Shown: piece after piece, positions 1 through 7,701 of the stretch | Numbering within the stretch: position 1 is the stretch's first letter | Layout: each line of letters opens with the position of its first letter | Notes under the pieces: generated by a model | The model's input: only the letters and a program-made list of their open reading frames with translations | Told to the model about the DNA's origin: nothing | Databases searched by the model: none | Source: Planktothricoides raciborskii GIHE-MW2 | Lineage (GTDB): Bacteria > Cyanobacteriota > Cyanobacteriia > Cyanobacteriales > Laspinemataceae | Assembly (NCBI RefSeq): GCF_040564635.1 | Contig: NZ_CP159837.1 | Location: 3,583,001 to 3,647,000, forward strand | Reading direction: 5' to 3' | Length of the DNA: 64,000 nucleotides | Position numbers and translations under genes: made by a program

Positions 1-34
1 ATTTTTGCAGTAAGTTTTCTTGTTCTGGGGTCAA
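1..34 (-). CDS. HEPN-domain protein (HepT-like), first 11 codons only
   Basis: Only the start of this leftward gene is inside the window. A TTG start at 34-32 overlaps the TGA stop of the nucleotidyltransferase gene and reads MTPEQENLLQK. That peptide resembles the N-terminus of small HEPN proteins that partner MNT-type nucleotidyltransferases. The overlap implies translational coupling. Family membership is inferred from context, because the RX4-6H ribonuclease motif lies outside the window. Confidence 0.45.
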   Translation of the reverse strand, partial: MTPEQENLLQK

Positions 35-351
35 AATGTAATTCCCTCTTTTCTGATATTGAGCAGTAATGGAGTATTGGCTGTAGAGAATTTTTCCGAA
101 TCCATAAATAGACGACTGATTGTGAGATCATATTGCAGAGATAAGTCAGAAATCAAATGTCCCGTTCGTTTGATTTCTTCCCCCGGATTAACTTGACCTT
201 TGAGGATAATCAATACATCAATATCGGAATTTTCTGTGGCAGTTCCCCGCGCTTGAGAACCAAATAAAATTAGGCGATCGAGTCGAGTTCCATATAATTC
301 CAATAAATCTGATCGCAGTTGCTTTAGCAGGATTTGTAATTGTTCGGACAT
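31..351 (-). CDS. MNT-type nucleotidyltransferase (MntA-like antitoxin)
   Basis: A 106-residue minimal nucleotidyltransferase. The signature GSQARG is at residues 31-36, followed by SDID (42-45) and a third acidic residue at D75, the usual metal-binding triad of Pol-beta-like MNT proteins. Length is normal for the family. It reads straight into the HEPN start through an overlapping stop and start codon. In characterised HepT/MntA pairs, MntA transfers AMP to a HEPN tyrosine and so silences its RNase activity. Here that role is inferred from domain and gene order. Confidence 0.85.
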   Translation of the reverse strand: MSEQLQILLKQLRSDLLELYGTRLDRLILFGSQARGTATENSDIDVLIILKGQVNPGEEIKRTGHLISDLSLQYDLTISRLFMDSEKFSTANTPLLLNIRKEGITF

Positions 352-430
352 AGGGCGTAATCACAAATAATTAATTTACTGTAAAATTTCCACTACAAAT
401 ACAGCGGTTTTCAGGGCGGCGTTGCATTCC

Positions 431-505
431 GTAGGGGCGAAGCATTTCGGCAGTCCATTTAGTGTTCTAAGCAATAGGTTATCTGCCGAAATGCTTCGCC
501 CCTAC
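431..505. repeat. Inverted repeat, GTAGGGGCGAAGCATT family
   Basis: A 75-bp hairpin element. The left arm begins GTAGGGGCGAAGCATTTCGG and the right arm is its complement ending GAAATGCTTCGCCCCTAC, with about 29 bp between them. Related copies lie at 7359-7460, 10918-11067, 55128-55260 and 62436-62510. The rest of the 352-666 intergenic stretch holds nothing else recognisable. Confidence 0.85.
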
Positions 506-666
506 AGGCACTTGTGGTAGATCCAATATAAAATTGCTGTAATTAGCAGTTAATCATTAAATATAATCGCCTCCTACCCCAAAATCAACCGGGCAAGCTT
601 TTTACATCAGGCAATGGCCAAGGGGTAATATTACTTTACTAAAAATGTATCCCATGAATCGTTCCT

Positions 667-1293
667 CTATTCCATTAATTCACGCACTTTCTCTAAGGGT
701 AAATCTAGCACTTCGGCAATTTGTTCTGCGCTTAAACCCAGTTGGATTAATTTGGATAAACTATTTAATTTGGTTTCGTATAAAAGAGTTTCAAAGGCGC
801 GTTCGCGAAGCGTTGCGGATGCAACATCGCGAAGCGGCGCGGATGCAACATCGCGAAGGGGTTCCGATGCGCGATCGCGAAGCGTCCGGGAATCGCCACT
901 GGTTTTTGTCTTGTCTTGAATTAATTCTTGATTTCCCGCATCTTCATTTTCTAATCTTGGGCGATCGGAATTAGGACAAAGATTAATATTACCAACACGA
1001 ACACGATTTCCAATGAGAGTAGACTGATAATTTGCGAATCCTAACCGTTGAACTGTAGCGCAAAAATTCGACCTATTAACATCTTCCCCAAAAGTCTTTG
1101 ACAGAACTTGCCAAAGTTTATAGGCTTCATCTTTAACATGACCTTTGGTGCATTTATACTGTTTGGCAATTTCGGGATACTTCTGACCATTGAGCACTCC
1201 CTTCAAAATTTCCACTTGCAGACTATCAAGGTGTTTCCTGGTTTGTTTAAAGACCAATTCATCAATTGACTGCAACACAGTTTCCCAGTCCAT
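667..1293 (-). CDS. vMAP-type N-terminal HTH protein with repeat-derived linker
   Basis: A 208-residue protein. Residues 1-85 match the N-terminal HTH found on many cyanobacterial STAND and vWA-MoxR-associated proteins (for example TRKHLDSLQVEIL, then YPEIAKQY and GHVKDEAYKLW). Unlike most relatives it has no NTPase domain. Residues about 135-170 are repetitive (LRDRASEPLRDVASAPLRDV), encoded by direct and inverted copies of a GATGCAACATCGCGAAGCG-type interspersed repeat, so the linker looks repeat-derived. The last 28 residues (LGLSAEQIAEVLDLPLEKV) form another HTH-like helix pair. The ATG at 1293 follows AAAGGA closely. Phased repeats lie upstream at 1324-1423. The protein may be a regulator or a truncated effector; the exact role is unknown. 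Confidence 0.7.
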   Translation of the reverse strand: MDWETVLQSIDELVFKQTRKHLDSLQVEILKGVLNGQKYPEIAKQYKCTKGHVKDEAYKLWQVLSKTFGEDVNRSNFCATVQRLGFANYQSTLIGNRVRVGNINLCPNSDRPRLENEDAGNQELIQDKTKTSGDSRTLRDRASEPLRDVASAPLRDVASATLRERAFETLLYETKLNSLSKLIQLGLSAEQIAEVLDLPLEKVRELME

Positions 1294-1323
1294 TCCTTTA
1301 TGATGACTCCTCTGAAATTTTAC

Positions 1324-1423
1324 CCGCCATTATCCGCCATTATCCGTCATTATCCGCCCGCTTAACATTTTTTAATAAAAGTCCCGTCTTTATCAGTCTT
1401 TTTCCGCCCTTTTCCGTCTTGTC
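1324..1423 (-). promoter_or_regulatory. 10-bp-phased direct repeats upstream of the HTH gene
   Basis: On the + strand, decamers related to CCGCCATTAT start at 1324, 1334, 1344 and 1354. After a 20-bp gap they resume at 1384, 1394, 1404 and 1414 (CCGTCTTTAT, CAGTCTTTTT, CCGCCCTTTT, CCGTCTTGTC). All eight share one 10-bp phase, so they would lie on one helix face. They cover about -31 to -130 relative to the start codon at 1293. Binding by the HTH protein itself is an inference. Confidence 0.6.
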
Positions 1424-1935
1424 GATTGTGTCTGTGTCAGATGACAATAGAGATTATGTGAGCGTATAGCATTTTTCAATCAGACAGATAATTAATCTGT
1501 CATTATTTTTGATTGTTGATGCAGAAATCCAAGGAAAATCCAGAATATGCAACCTGTCTAGAAAAATATTGTTAGAAAATAGAAGGGGGTGCAGAAAAAC
1601 TCGCCTAGATACCCAAAGATTAAAGTAGCGCGGGACAAGGCTCATAACTTATGATCTTATCATAGGTGATAACGGCACTGGGAGAGAAGATATCTTACAG
1701 GATATCGTGCTGCCATTGGCATTGGTGACAGGTCGAATTTGAGATATTATACCCGATTTTGACTGGAATGGTTTTCTTTCTGGTCGCGATTAAATCTGAT
1801 TATAATAGTCTAAACTGCGGGCATCCCATCTTTGTAAAAAGACTTATTCTTACTCTTTTCTCTATCCTCTCTCCTCTTTCTTACAATACAGAAAATGATC
1901 CGGTCTAAAATCAAACTTACAGGGTAGTTAAATTA
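1424..1935. other. Intergenic stretch with no recognised feature
   Basis: About 510 bp of AT-rich sequence. Short ORFs here have no family resemblance or ribosome binding site. A small inverted pair (GATATCTTACAGGATATC) near 1690 is the only structure seen. Confidence 0.5.
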
Positions 1936-2937
1936 ATGAATATCGAATTTGGTCAGGTTCAGGAATATAATGGAAGAGGCTTTGGCTTTGTAAGCCGCAC
2001 CCTTAAGAAAACAAATCAACGCAGTAGTAAAGGTGTTTGGTTTCACATAAGTAAAATTAAGTATGATTATCCACAACTGGCGGAACAGTTAGACTCTGGG
2101 TGTGTAGAAAATGTTAGCTTCTGGTACGAAATCGAGCATACCGAACGCGAAAAAGTTAGTCTAATTTGGCTAGATGCTAAGGATATCCCCGAACCTCATA
2201 AAACTGATTTAGTTGCCTATATGGAGAAAATTTGGTGTGATATTGACAATTCGGCACCAGAATGGCTAGGTGAAATTACAATTGCTTTAGTTGGAGAAAA
2301 TCAAAAAAATGAGTTAACTCAGAAACGTAATGACCTAATTAATCAGCGGCAAGAATTAGAGCAAAAAAATCAAACAAGCCAGCCATCTATACTTGAAAAA
2401 ATTAGAAAATATAGACTTGAGGCAAGGAGCAATGAAGAACCTCAACGGGTTTATATTGGTTTGCCAGAAAATTTTGTCAATCGTGTATTTTGGGTTGCAG
2501 ATATATATCGAACAAATATTCAGTCACATGAACCTGGTGGTTATGATGTGGTTGTCGAATATGATAATGAAGTGGTACGTGGCTATGATCGGATTAAAAC
2601 GCCATCAGCTTATATTGCCAGCTTTTTTTATGGAGAAATAGTGAAAGTTTATGCTAGAAAAACCGCAGACGAAGACGAATATTCTACTGCTTCTTTTGAG
2701 GAAGTCTGGAATATTGAATCTTCTAAGGAAGATCCTTGTGAAGCATTAAAAATTTTTCAGCAAAAACAAGAACAAAAAAATAAACCTTCTCTCTTACAAG
2801 TTTCGGGAATCTTTGAAAGTCAGGATGAATTTGAAACATTCGATTCGGGAGATGTTTGGGAAAGTTGGTACAATGAAGACGAGGGTCAGTGGTATTTTGG
2901 AGAATGTCCTGAGTGTAATATCCCAGATAGAGATTGA
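1936..2937 (+). CDS. Cold-shock-domain-like protein of unknown function
   Basis: A 333-residue protein. Residues about 4-65 look like a cold-shock OB fold, with FGQVQEYNGRGFGFVS (5-20) resembling the RNP1 strand and KGVWFHISKIK (32-42) the RNP2 strand. A charged helix that could form a coiled coil covers about 125-150. The remaining two thirds match no family I recognise. The acidic C-terminus contains a CPEC pair that could bind metal. RNA or DNA binding is suggested by the N-terminus only. It stands alone between repeat-rich gaps. Confidence 0.65.
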   Translation: MNIEFGQVQEYNGRGFGFVSRTLKKTNQRSSKGVWFHISKIKYDYPQLAEQLDSGCVENVSFWYEIEHTEREKVSLIWLDAKDIPEPHKTDLVAYMEKIWCDIDNSAPEWLGEITIALVGENQKNELTQKRNDLINQRQELEQKNQTSQPSILEKIRKYRLEARSNEEPQRVYIGLPENFVNRVFWVADIYRTNIQSHEPGGYDVVVEYDNEVVRGYDRIKTPSAYIASFFYGEIVKVYARKTADEDEYSTASFEEVWNIESSKEDPCEALKIFQQKQEQKNKPSLLQVSGIFESQDEFETFDSGDVWESWYNEDEGQWYFGECPECNIPDRD

Positions 2938-2975
2938 TTTACATTGGGGTTTATAACGGTTTTTAAGTAATGGTA

Positions 2976-3040
2976 GGGTGCGTTAGGCGGGGATAATATT
3001 TTGCGGAAAATAAATAATCTCTAAGTCCGCCTAACGCACC
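2976..3040. repeat. Inverted repeat, GGTGCGTTA family (copy A)
   Basis: Arms GGTGCGTTAGGCGG and CCGCCTAACGCACC face each other across about 37 bp. This is the first of three consecutive related hairpins that fill 2938-3381. Others lie at 9857-9931 and 50797-50837. Confidence 0.8.
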
Positions 3041-3114
3041 AAATCATCGGCATAATCATCGACCCATTATCGAAAATTTTTATTGATTAAATTATCGGAT
3101 TAATATTATATAAT

Positions 3115-3185
3115 TAGGTGCGTTACGGCGCGATTGTAAATTATTGGTTGAAGTTTGAAATTATTTCGCGCCTAACACACCCTAC
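3115..3185. repeat. Inverted repeat, GGTGCGTTA family (copy B)
   Basis: TAGGTGCGTTACGGCGCGA on the left pairs imperfectly with TCGCGCCTAACACACCCTA on the right. Same family as copy A, with a different loop. Confidence 0.8.
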
Positions 3186-3220
3186 GCTGAATTATCGCAT
3201 TTATTTTTAGAAGAAAATAT

Positions 3221-3289
3221 GGTGCGTTACGGCGCGATTTTCAAGGGTTGGTTTGAGTTAAAGATAGTTTCGCGCCTAACACACCCTAC
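3221..3289. repeat. Inverted repeat, GGTGCGTTA family (copy C)
   Basis: GGTGCGTTACGGCGCGA faces TCGCGCCTAACACACCCTAC. The arms are almost identical to copy B while the loops differ, which suggests that the arms are the conserved mobile or recombining part. Confidence 0.8.
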
Positions 3290-3381
3290 CCTGAATATGT
3301 GCGATCGCCTCTTTCCCCCCAAACAGCGATCGCCTGATGATATAATTTAATCAAAGCTTAATCAAAGCCCTAATTTTTACT

Positions 3382-3612
3382 ATGAAAACATTAACTAGAA
3401 TTACTCTTAATCCCCAAGTTATGGGTGGTAAACCTTGCATTCGAGGGATGAGAGTAACCGTAGGAGCGATCGTTGGTCTAATGGCCTCCGGTCACACCCC
3501 CGCTGACATTTTGAAAGCCTATCCTTATTTAGAAGAAGCCGATATATATGAAGCCCTAGCTTATGCAGCTTGGCGAGTAGAAGAACAAGAAGTACCCCTG
3601 ATGGTGACATGA
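3382..3612 (+). CDS. DUF433 antitoxin
   Basis: A 76-residue DUF433 protein, a small HTH family that usually acts as antitoxin to DUF5615/PIN-like toxins. The hallmark segment GGKPCIRGMRVTV is at residues 16-28, followed by the helix pair GHTPADILKAYPYLEEADIYEAL. Its TGA stop overlaps the toxin ATG (ATGA, 3609-3612), the usual coupled order. The toxin reading frame carries a nonsense codon, so this antitoxin may now have no active partner. Confidence 0.9.
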   Translation: MKTLTRITLNPQVMGGKPCIRGMRVTVGAIVGLMASGHTPADILKAYPYLEEADIYEALAYAAWRVEEQEVPLMVT

Positions 3613-3986
3613 AAATATTAATAGACATGAACCTATCACCGGATTGAGTTGGGATTTTTGCTAAATATTCAATTGAGTCAGTTCACTGGTTAAATGTGGG
3701 AGATCCAGCCGCCATAGACCAAATAATTATGAATTGGGCTAATACTAACGGCTATATTGTTTTCACTCACGACCTGGATTTTGGCATACTTCTAGCCACT
3801 ACCCAAGCTACCGCTCCAAGTGTAATTCAAGTAAGAACGCAAGATATCTTACCTACTACCTTGGAAAATATCGTAATTCAAGTTCTGCGTCAGTTTGAAT
3901 CCGAATTAGATCGCGGTGCTTTAATTACGATCGATCCCGCTCGTTCTCGAGTTAAAATTTTGCCGATTATTCCATCTAAGTCATAA
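3609..3986 (+). pseudogene. DUF5615 PIN-like toxin, interrupted by a nonsense codon
   Basis: From the ATG at 3609 the frame reads MKILIDMNLSPD, then TGA at 3645-3647, then continues in the same frame as VGIFAKYSIESVHW to 3986. The family normally has SPDW at this point, so TGG has become TGA. The rest is intact, including FTHDLDFG, which carries the conserved acidic residues of the PIN-like site. A restart at the ATG at 3696 would lack the N-terminal catalytic aspartate. The gene is therefore probably dead, or it needs UGA readthrough. Confidence 0.85.
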
Positions 3987-4042
3987 TTATGATGTGCGAT
4001 TCCCGTCTCTGGATCCGCTGCGCGGAATCGCCTCTTTTCCCA

Positions 4043-4217
4043 CAAGGAAAGAACCGGGTTTTTTCGATAAATTTTGTTAGTTAATCCCTGCAATGGAATA
4101 AAAACCCGGTTTCTCAACTAAACAGCGATCGCCTCTTTTCCCACAAGGAGAGAACCGGGTTTTTTCGATAAATGTATGCTTGTCAACCTAGATGTTGGGT
4201 AAAAACCCGGTTTCTAT
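4043..4217. repeat. Tandem inverted repeats with AACCGGGTTTTT arms
   Basis: Two successive hairpins with arms GAACCGGGTTTTTTCGATAA and AAAACCCGGTTTCT, separated by a GCGATCGCCTCTTTTCCCAC segment that also recurs. Relatives occur at 36897-36930 and 44803-44862. They lie between the broken toxin and argD and could act as terminators. Confidence 0.7.
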
Positions 4218-4290
4218 TCGTGAGCGATCACCCTTTCACGCTCTATTTTTCTCCAACTGACTCAAGTCATATCGACTTTATAACTATCTT

Positions 4291-4334
4291 CAGCAGTCAG
4301 CTATTAGCCCCTGATACCTGATCGCTGACTGCTG
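4291..4334 (-). terminator. Inverted repeat downstream of argD
   Basis: CAGCAGTCAGC (4291-4301) pairs with GCTGACTGCTG (4324-4334), 60 bp past the argD stop. There is no clear T tract, so terminator function is tentative. Confidence 0.4.
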
Positions 4335-4393
4335 ATAGCTAGAATGAATTAGTGAATCACCACCAAAAAGCTTTAGACCCTTTAGAAGACCCT

Positions 4394-5671
4394 TTAGACC
4401 AGTTGCGCGATCGCCGTTTCAAACAGTTGCAAAGCTCGATCGATTTCTGCGGCAGAAACAATTAACGGAGGAACAAAGCGCACCACTTTCAGGCCTGCGG
4501 GAACTAACAGCAATCCTTGAGAAATTGCCGCTTTCACCAGGTCAGTAGAAGCGATCGGGCTATCTGCCTTTAATTCCAAACCATTAATCAAACCCCAGCC
4601 GCGCACTTCCTCCACCAGAGTGGGATATTTAGCGGCGATCGCCTGTAAACCTTGGCGCAACTGTTGCCCCCGGTCTTGGACATTCGCCAGTAAATTTTCG
4701 CTTTCCAAAGTATGACAAACCGCCAAAGCGACCGCACAAGCAAAGGGGTTGCCGCCAAAAGTGCTGGCATGATCCCCCGGTTTAAACACATCACAATGGG
4801 ATTTGCACAACAGCGCCCCAATGGGAATGCCACCGCCCAACCCTTTGGCAGAAGTAAAAATATCCGGTTCAATGCCCAGATTTTCATAACCCCAAAGTTT
4901 GCCAGAACGTCCCATTCCCACTTGGACTTCATCCAAAATCAGCAAAATGCCTTTTTCATCGCAAATTTGGCGAATTGCTTGGAAATAAGCCACGTCACCG
5001 GGACGGACACCCCCCTCTCCTTGCAAAGCTTCCAGCATAATGGCCGCCACGCGCCGTTTTTCGCCCCCGTCGAGTTGGGCGATCGCGGCTTTAATCGCTT
5101 CCAAGTCATTAAACGGCACATAGCAAAATCCGGGCACCAGGGGATCGAAATTCTTCTGATATTTAGGTTGACCCGTAGCTGTAATAGTGGCCAAAGTCCG
5201 CCCGTGGAAACTCGCATGGGCAGTTAAAATCACTGGGTCGTCAATATTTAACACCGTATGGGCGTATTTGCGGGCCAATTTAATCGCCCCCTCGTTCGCT
5301 TCGGCCCCGGAATTGCAGAAAAAAGCGCGATCGGCGCAAGAACGATCCACCAACCACTGAGCCAACTGACCTTGTACCGGGATATAGTACAAATTAGAAA
5401 CATGGTGCAATGTTTGCATTTGCTGCGTCACTGCCGCCACCATTGCCGGGTGAGCGTGTCCTAGGGTACAAGTAGCAATTCCCGCCACAAAATCTAGATA
5501 TTCTTTCCCGTCCGTATCCCATACGCGACAGCCGTCGCCTTTGGTCAAAGCAATGGGAAAACGGCCATAAGTTTCCATCACCGCATCGTCAAATTCAGCC
5601 GCACTAAAGGAGTTAAACTCCTTTGAAGTCGAGGTGACAGAAGGTTTTTGAGTTAAAGTTTCTGGAGTCAC
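4394..5671 (-). CDS. argD: Acetylornithine aminotransferase
   Basis: A 425-residue class III PLP-dependent transaminase that converts N-acetylglutamate 5-semialdehyde and glutamate to N2-acetylornithine in cytosolic arginine synthesis. Visible landmarks are the phosphate-binding SGAEAN (121-126), the PLP-ring aspartate in LILDEVQ (D247), and the Schiff-base lysine in TSAKGLGGG (K276). Residues 1-25 are a variable extension typical of cyanobacterial copies. The gene stands alone; argB is at 35904. A Shine-Dalgarno-like GAGAGGAA precedes the ATG at 5671. Confidence 0.95.
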   Translation of the reverse strand: MTPETLTQKPSVTSTSKEFNSFSAAEFDDAVMETYGRFPIALTKGDGCRVWDTDGKEYLDFVAGIATCTLGHAHPAMVAAVTQQMQTLHHVSNLYYIPVQGQLAQWLVDRSCADRAFFCNSGAEANEGAIKLARKYAHTVLNIDDPVILTAHASFHGRTLATITATGQPKYQKNFDPLVPGFCYVPFNDLEAIKAAIAQLDGGEKRRVAAIMLEALQGEGGVRPGDVAYFQAIRQICDEKGILLILDEVQVGMGRSGKLWGYENLGIEPDIFTSAKGLGGGIPIGALLCKSHCDVFKPGDHASTFGGNPFACAVALAVCHTLESENLLANVQDRGQQLRQGLQAIAAKYPTLVEEVRGWGLINGLELKADSPIASTDLVKAAISQGLLLVPAGLKVVRFVPPLIVSAAEIDRALQLFETAIAQLV

Positions 5672-5772
5672 CGGCAGTTCCTCTCATCATAATTTCAATG
5701 CCTTATTCGGATTTAGTATAGTGAAAAGCGATCGACAAGACTGTTATGTGCGATCGGACTCTCACGAATTAT

Positions 5773-5850
5773 TTTGTTATTTGTTGTTGGTTGTTTGTTG
5801 TTGGTTGTTGGTTATTTGTTGTTAGTTATTTGTTATTTGTTGGTGGTTGC
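5773..5850. repeat. Low-complexity TTGTTGG/TTATTTG tract
   Basis: About 78 bp of imperfect short repeats built from TTTGTTG and GGTTGTT, upstream of argD. The 23074-23132 tract is the same unit on the other strand. No gene or clear promoter can be read in it. Confidence 0.7.
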
Positions 5851-6048
5851 CGATAAGGAGAAAAACGAACTAACCATCACGAATCAGTCATCAGTCATAA
5901 CCATAGTCATAACCATCAAAAATTGGAGAAAATCCTGTTAAGAGTTATAATGATTCCAGGGTAAATGCTTTGGTACTTGGCAGCATCCCATATTTGGACA
6001 AAACAATCATTTTCCCAGTCAAAAATATTATTTTGCGGAGGCTTGAAC

Positions 6049-6339
6049 ATGACTCAAATTACTAACCATAAAACCAATAGTCAAAAATTAACGCAAATTG
6101 TCGAAACCTTAATTGACAATAATCCGATTTACCAAGAAAACTTAGATCGCCAGGAAATTATTCTGATGATTAATCAAAATTTTAATCCGGTAGCCATTCC
6201 CGACCTGAATAGCATCTCTGAGGAAGAATTAACTAAAAGGATTAAAAGAATTTTGTCTTTAAATTTAGTCTCAGGAATGCTCAATGATTTTACTCCAGAG
6301 CAAATGCGACTTTTTGATGAATCGGTGAAGCGAGGGTAA
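6049..6339 (+). CDS. VapB-like antitoxin, left copy
   Basis: A 96-residue protein beginning MTQITNHKT, preceded by GCGGAGG at a good distance; an in-frame upstream extension to 5965 has no ribosome binding site. It differs from the right copy (6659-6949) at only a few residues. No DNA-binding fold is obvious, but its position directly before a PIN toxin start (TAA then ATG) marks it as the antitoxin. Because the toxin beside it is broken, this copy may survive as spare antitoxin or regulator. Confidence 0.75.
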   Translation: MTQITNHKTNSQKLTQIVETLIDNNPIYQENLDRQEIILMINQNFNPVAIPDLNSISEEELTKRIKRILSLNLVSGMLNDFTPEQMRLFDESVKRG

Positions 6340-6543
6340 ATGGGTTATTTATTAGATACTAACATTGTTTCTGCATCCCTCAAACAAAATATCAAATACC
6401 AAATTCCGTTCTCACAACCCGTTTATAAAGCCATCTGTCATTCCCGCGAATGCGGGAATCCACAATCGACAAGCGTTTTAGGAGATTATCGTAGGGGCGA
6501 GCAAGCGAATCGCCCCTATTATCAGAACCGGATTTGGTATTAA
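6340..6543 (+). pseudogene. VapC PIN toxin truncated by a MITE-like insertion
   Basis: The first 19 codons (MGYLLDTNIVSASLKQNIK) match the intact toxin at 6950. The frame then enters the MITE-like element at 6397 and reads meaningless sequence to a stop at 6543. Just after the element, TTAAAACTAC (6540-6549) matches the intact gene shortly downstream of the insertion point, so host sequence resumes for about 10 bp before the rest of the toxin is deleted. Only one catalytic aspartate (D6) remains. Confidence 0.9.
6397..6539. mobile_element. MITE-like element, copy 1 (inside vapC)
   Basis: A 143-bp non-coding element with terminal inverted repeats: TACCAAATTCCGTTCT on the left and AGAACCGGATTTGGTA on the right. 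It contains the ATTCCCGCGAATGCGGGAAT palindrome and a nested GTAGGGGCGA/TCGCCCCTA hairpin. A second copy with the same ends and core is at 24423-24644. It has no transposase, so it must have moved by trans-acting help. Confidence 0.8.
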
Positions 6544-6658
6544 AACTACTCTCTAACGACCTATAAATATTTGTGATTCAGGCAATAGAAAATTTCTGTA
6601 ATGTGTAAAAAATCATTGTCACACCCAGTCAAAGATATTATTTTGCGGAGGCTTGAAC

Positions 6659-6949
6659 ATGGCTCAAATTACTAACCATAAAACGAATAGTCAAAAATTA
6701 ACGCAAATTGTCGAAACCTTAATTGACAATAATCCGATTTACCAAGAAAACTTGAATCGCCAGGAAATGATTCTGATAATTAATCAAAATTTTAATCCGG
6801 TAGCCATTCCCGACCTGAATAGCATCTCTGAAGAAGAATTAACCAAACGGATTAAAAGTATTTTGTCTTTACATTTAGTCTCAGGAATGCTCAATGATTT
6901 TACTCCAGAGCAAATGCGACTTTTTGATGAATCGGTGAAGCGAGGGTAA
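6659..6949 (+). CDS. VapB-like antitoxin, right copy
   Basis: A 96-residue near-twin of the 6049-6339 protein, starting MAQITNHKT at the ATG at 6659, with GCGGAGG upstream. Its stop (6947-6949) directly abuts the toxin ATG at 6950, as expected for a coupled pair. The family is unnamed to me. Antitoxin function rests on gene order and on the intact PIN toxin next to it. Confidence 0.8.
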   Translation: MAQITNHKTNSQKLTQIVETLIDNNPIYQENLNRQEMILIINQNFNPVAIPDLNSISEEELTKRIKSILSLHLVSGMLNDFTPEQMRLFDESVKRG

Positions 6950-7354
6950 ATGGGTTATTTATTAGATACTAACATTGTTTCTGCATCCCTCAAACAAAAT
7001 ATCAAAATCAACTTAAAACTACAAGAAGTTAGTGGTTTTAAAGTCGATATTTTTATTAGTGGGATAACTTACTATGAAATCCAAAGAGGTCTGCTCAGAA
7101 CTAATGCCACCAAAAAGCTGGCTTTATTTGAACAATTTTGTCAAGATTATCCCATTTTATTTTTAGACCATCTAAGGATTTTTCAAAAAGCATCAGAAAT
7201 TCATGCAGATTTAACCCGTCAAGGGAGGATTATTCAAGATGCAGATATTTTGATCGCCGCTACTGCGATGATTCATGGATTAATTTTAGTTTCCCACGAT
7301 TCTGACTTAACTAGGGTTAAAGACTTACAGCTAGAAAATTGGTTAATAGCGTAA
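6950..7354 (+). CDS. VapC-type PIN-domain ribonuclease toxin
   Basis: A 134-residue PIN protein. The acidic catalytic residues are visible: D6 in LLDTN, E43 in YYEIQRG, D97/D99 in DADILIAA, and a further D in SHDSD (117/119). PIN toxins cut specific RNAs using Mg2+. Length is typical. It follows the antitoxin with no gap. This is the only intact toxin of the duplicated module. Confidence 0.92.
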   Translation: MGYLLDTNIVSASLKQNIKINLKLQEVSGFKVDIFISGITYYEIQRGLLRTNATKKLALFEQFCQDYPILFLDHLRIFQKASEIHADLTRQGRIIQDADILIAATAMIHGLILVSHDSDLTRVKDLQLENWLIA

Positions 7355-7358
7355 ACCT

Positions 7359-7460
7359 GTAGGGGCGAAGCATTCCGGCAGATAAATTATTGGTTAAAAG
7401 CAGAAACTTTATCCCGGAATGCTTCGCCCTCACTGCGGTAATGCTTCGCTAACGCCCTAC
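7359..7460. repeat. GTAGGGGCGAAGCATT-family inverted repeat
   Basis: GTAGGGGCGAAGCATTCCGG pairs with CCGGAATGCTTCGCCCT. The right side has an extra partial copy (GGTAATGCTTCGCTAACGC), giving an uneven double arm. The remainder of 7355-7701 contains no gene. Confidence 0.75.
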
Positions 7461-7701
7461 CAATATTTGTGATTCAGGCAATAGAAAATTTCTGTAATGC
7501 GATCAAAGAAGGAATAAATACTTTTATTTAAATCAGATTTTTCTTCTTTTTATCCACACTACTGCCATGATTACCTTAAAAATGTAAGTTGGATTGACAA
7601 AGAAAACTTCCAACATGAGTCTTGCAATTGTTGGGTTTCGTCGATGGCATACCCAACCTACAATAATGCTACAATAATGCTAAAAATTATCAGTTAAAGC
7701 T

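Larger units (their letters stand above)
6014..6602 (+). repeat. Left copy of a duplicated toxin-antitoxin segment
   Basis: The segment from CCCAGTCAAA at 6014 to the CAATAGAAAATTTCTGTAATG end at about 6602 recurs at 6624-7499, offset by 610 bp at the left edge. The upstream sequence, the antitoxin gene, the toxin start and the 3' flank are all shared. The left copy has lost most of the toxin gene and gained a MITE-like element. Confidence 0.85.
6624..7499 (+). repeat. Right copy of the duplicated toxin-antitoxin segment
   Basis: Carries the intact antitoxin and toxin. Its 3' flank has gained a GTAGGGGCGAAGCATT-family repeat (7359-7460) just before the shared end sequence, so each copy has been invaded by a different element. 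Confidence 0.85.

Noticed and set aside
3645-3647. UGA in the PIN-like toxin as selenocysteine or programmed recoding
   Set aside because: The residue is a conserved tryptophan in the family and no SECIS-like hairpin is evident; a point mutation is simpler.
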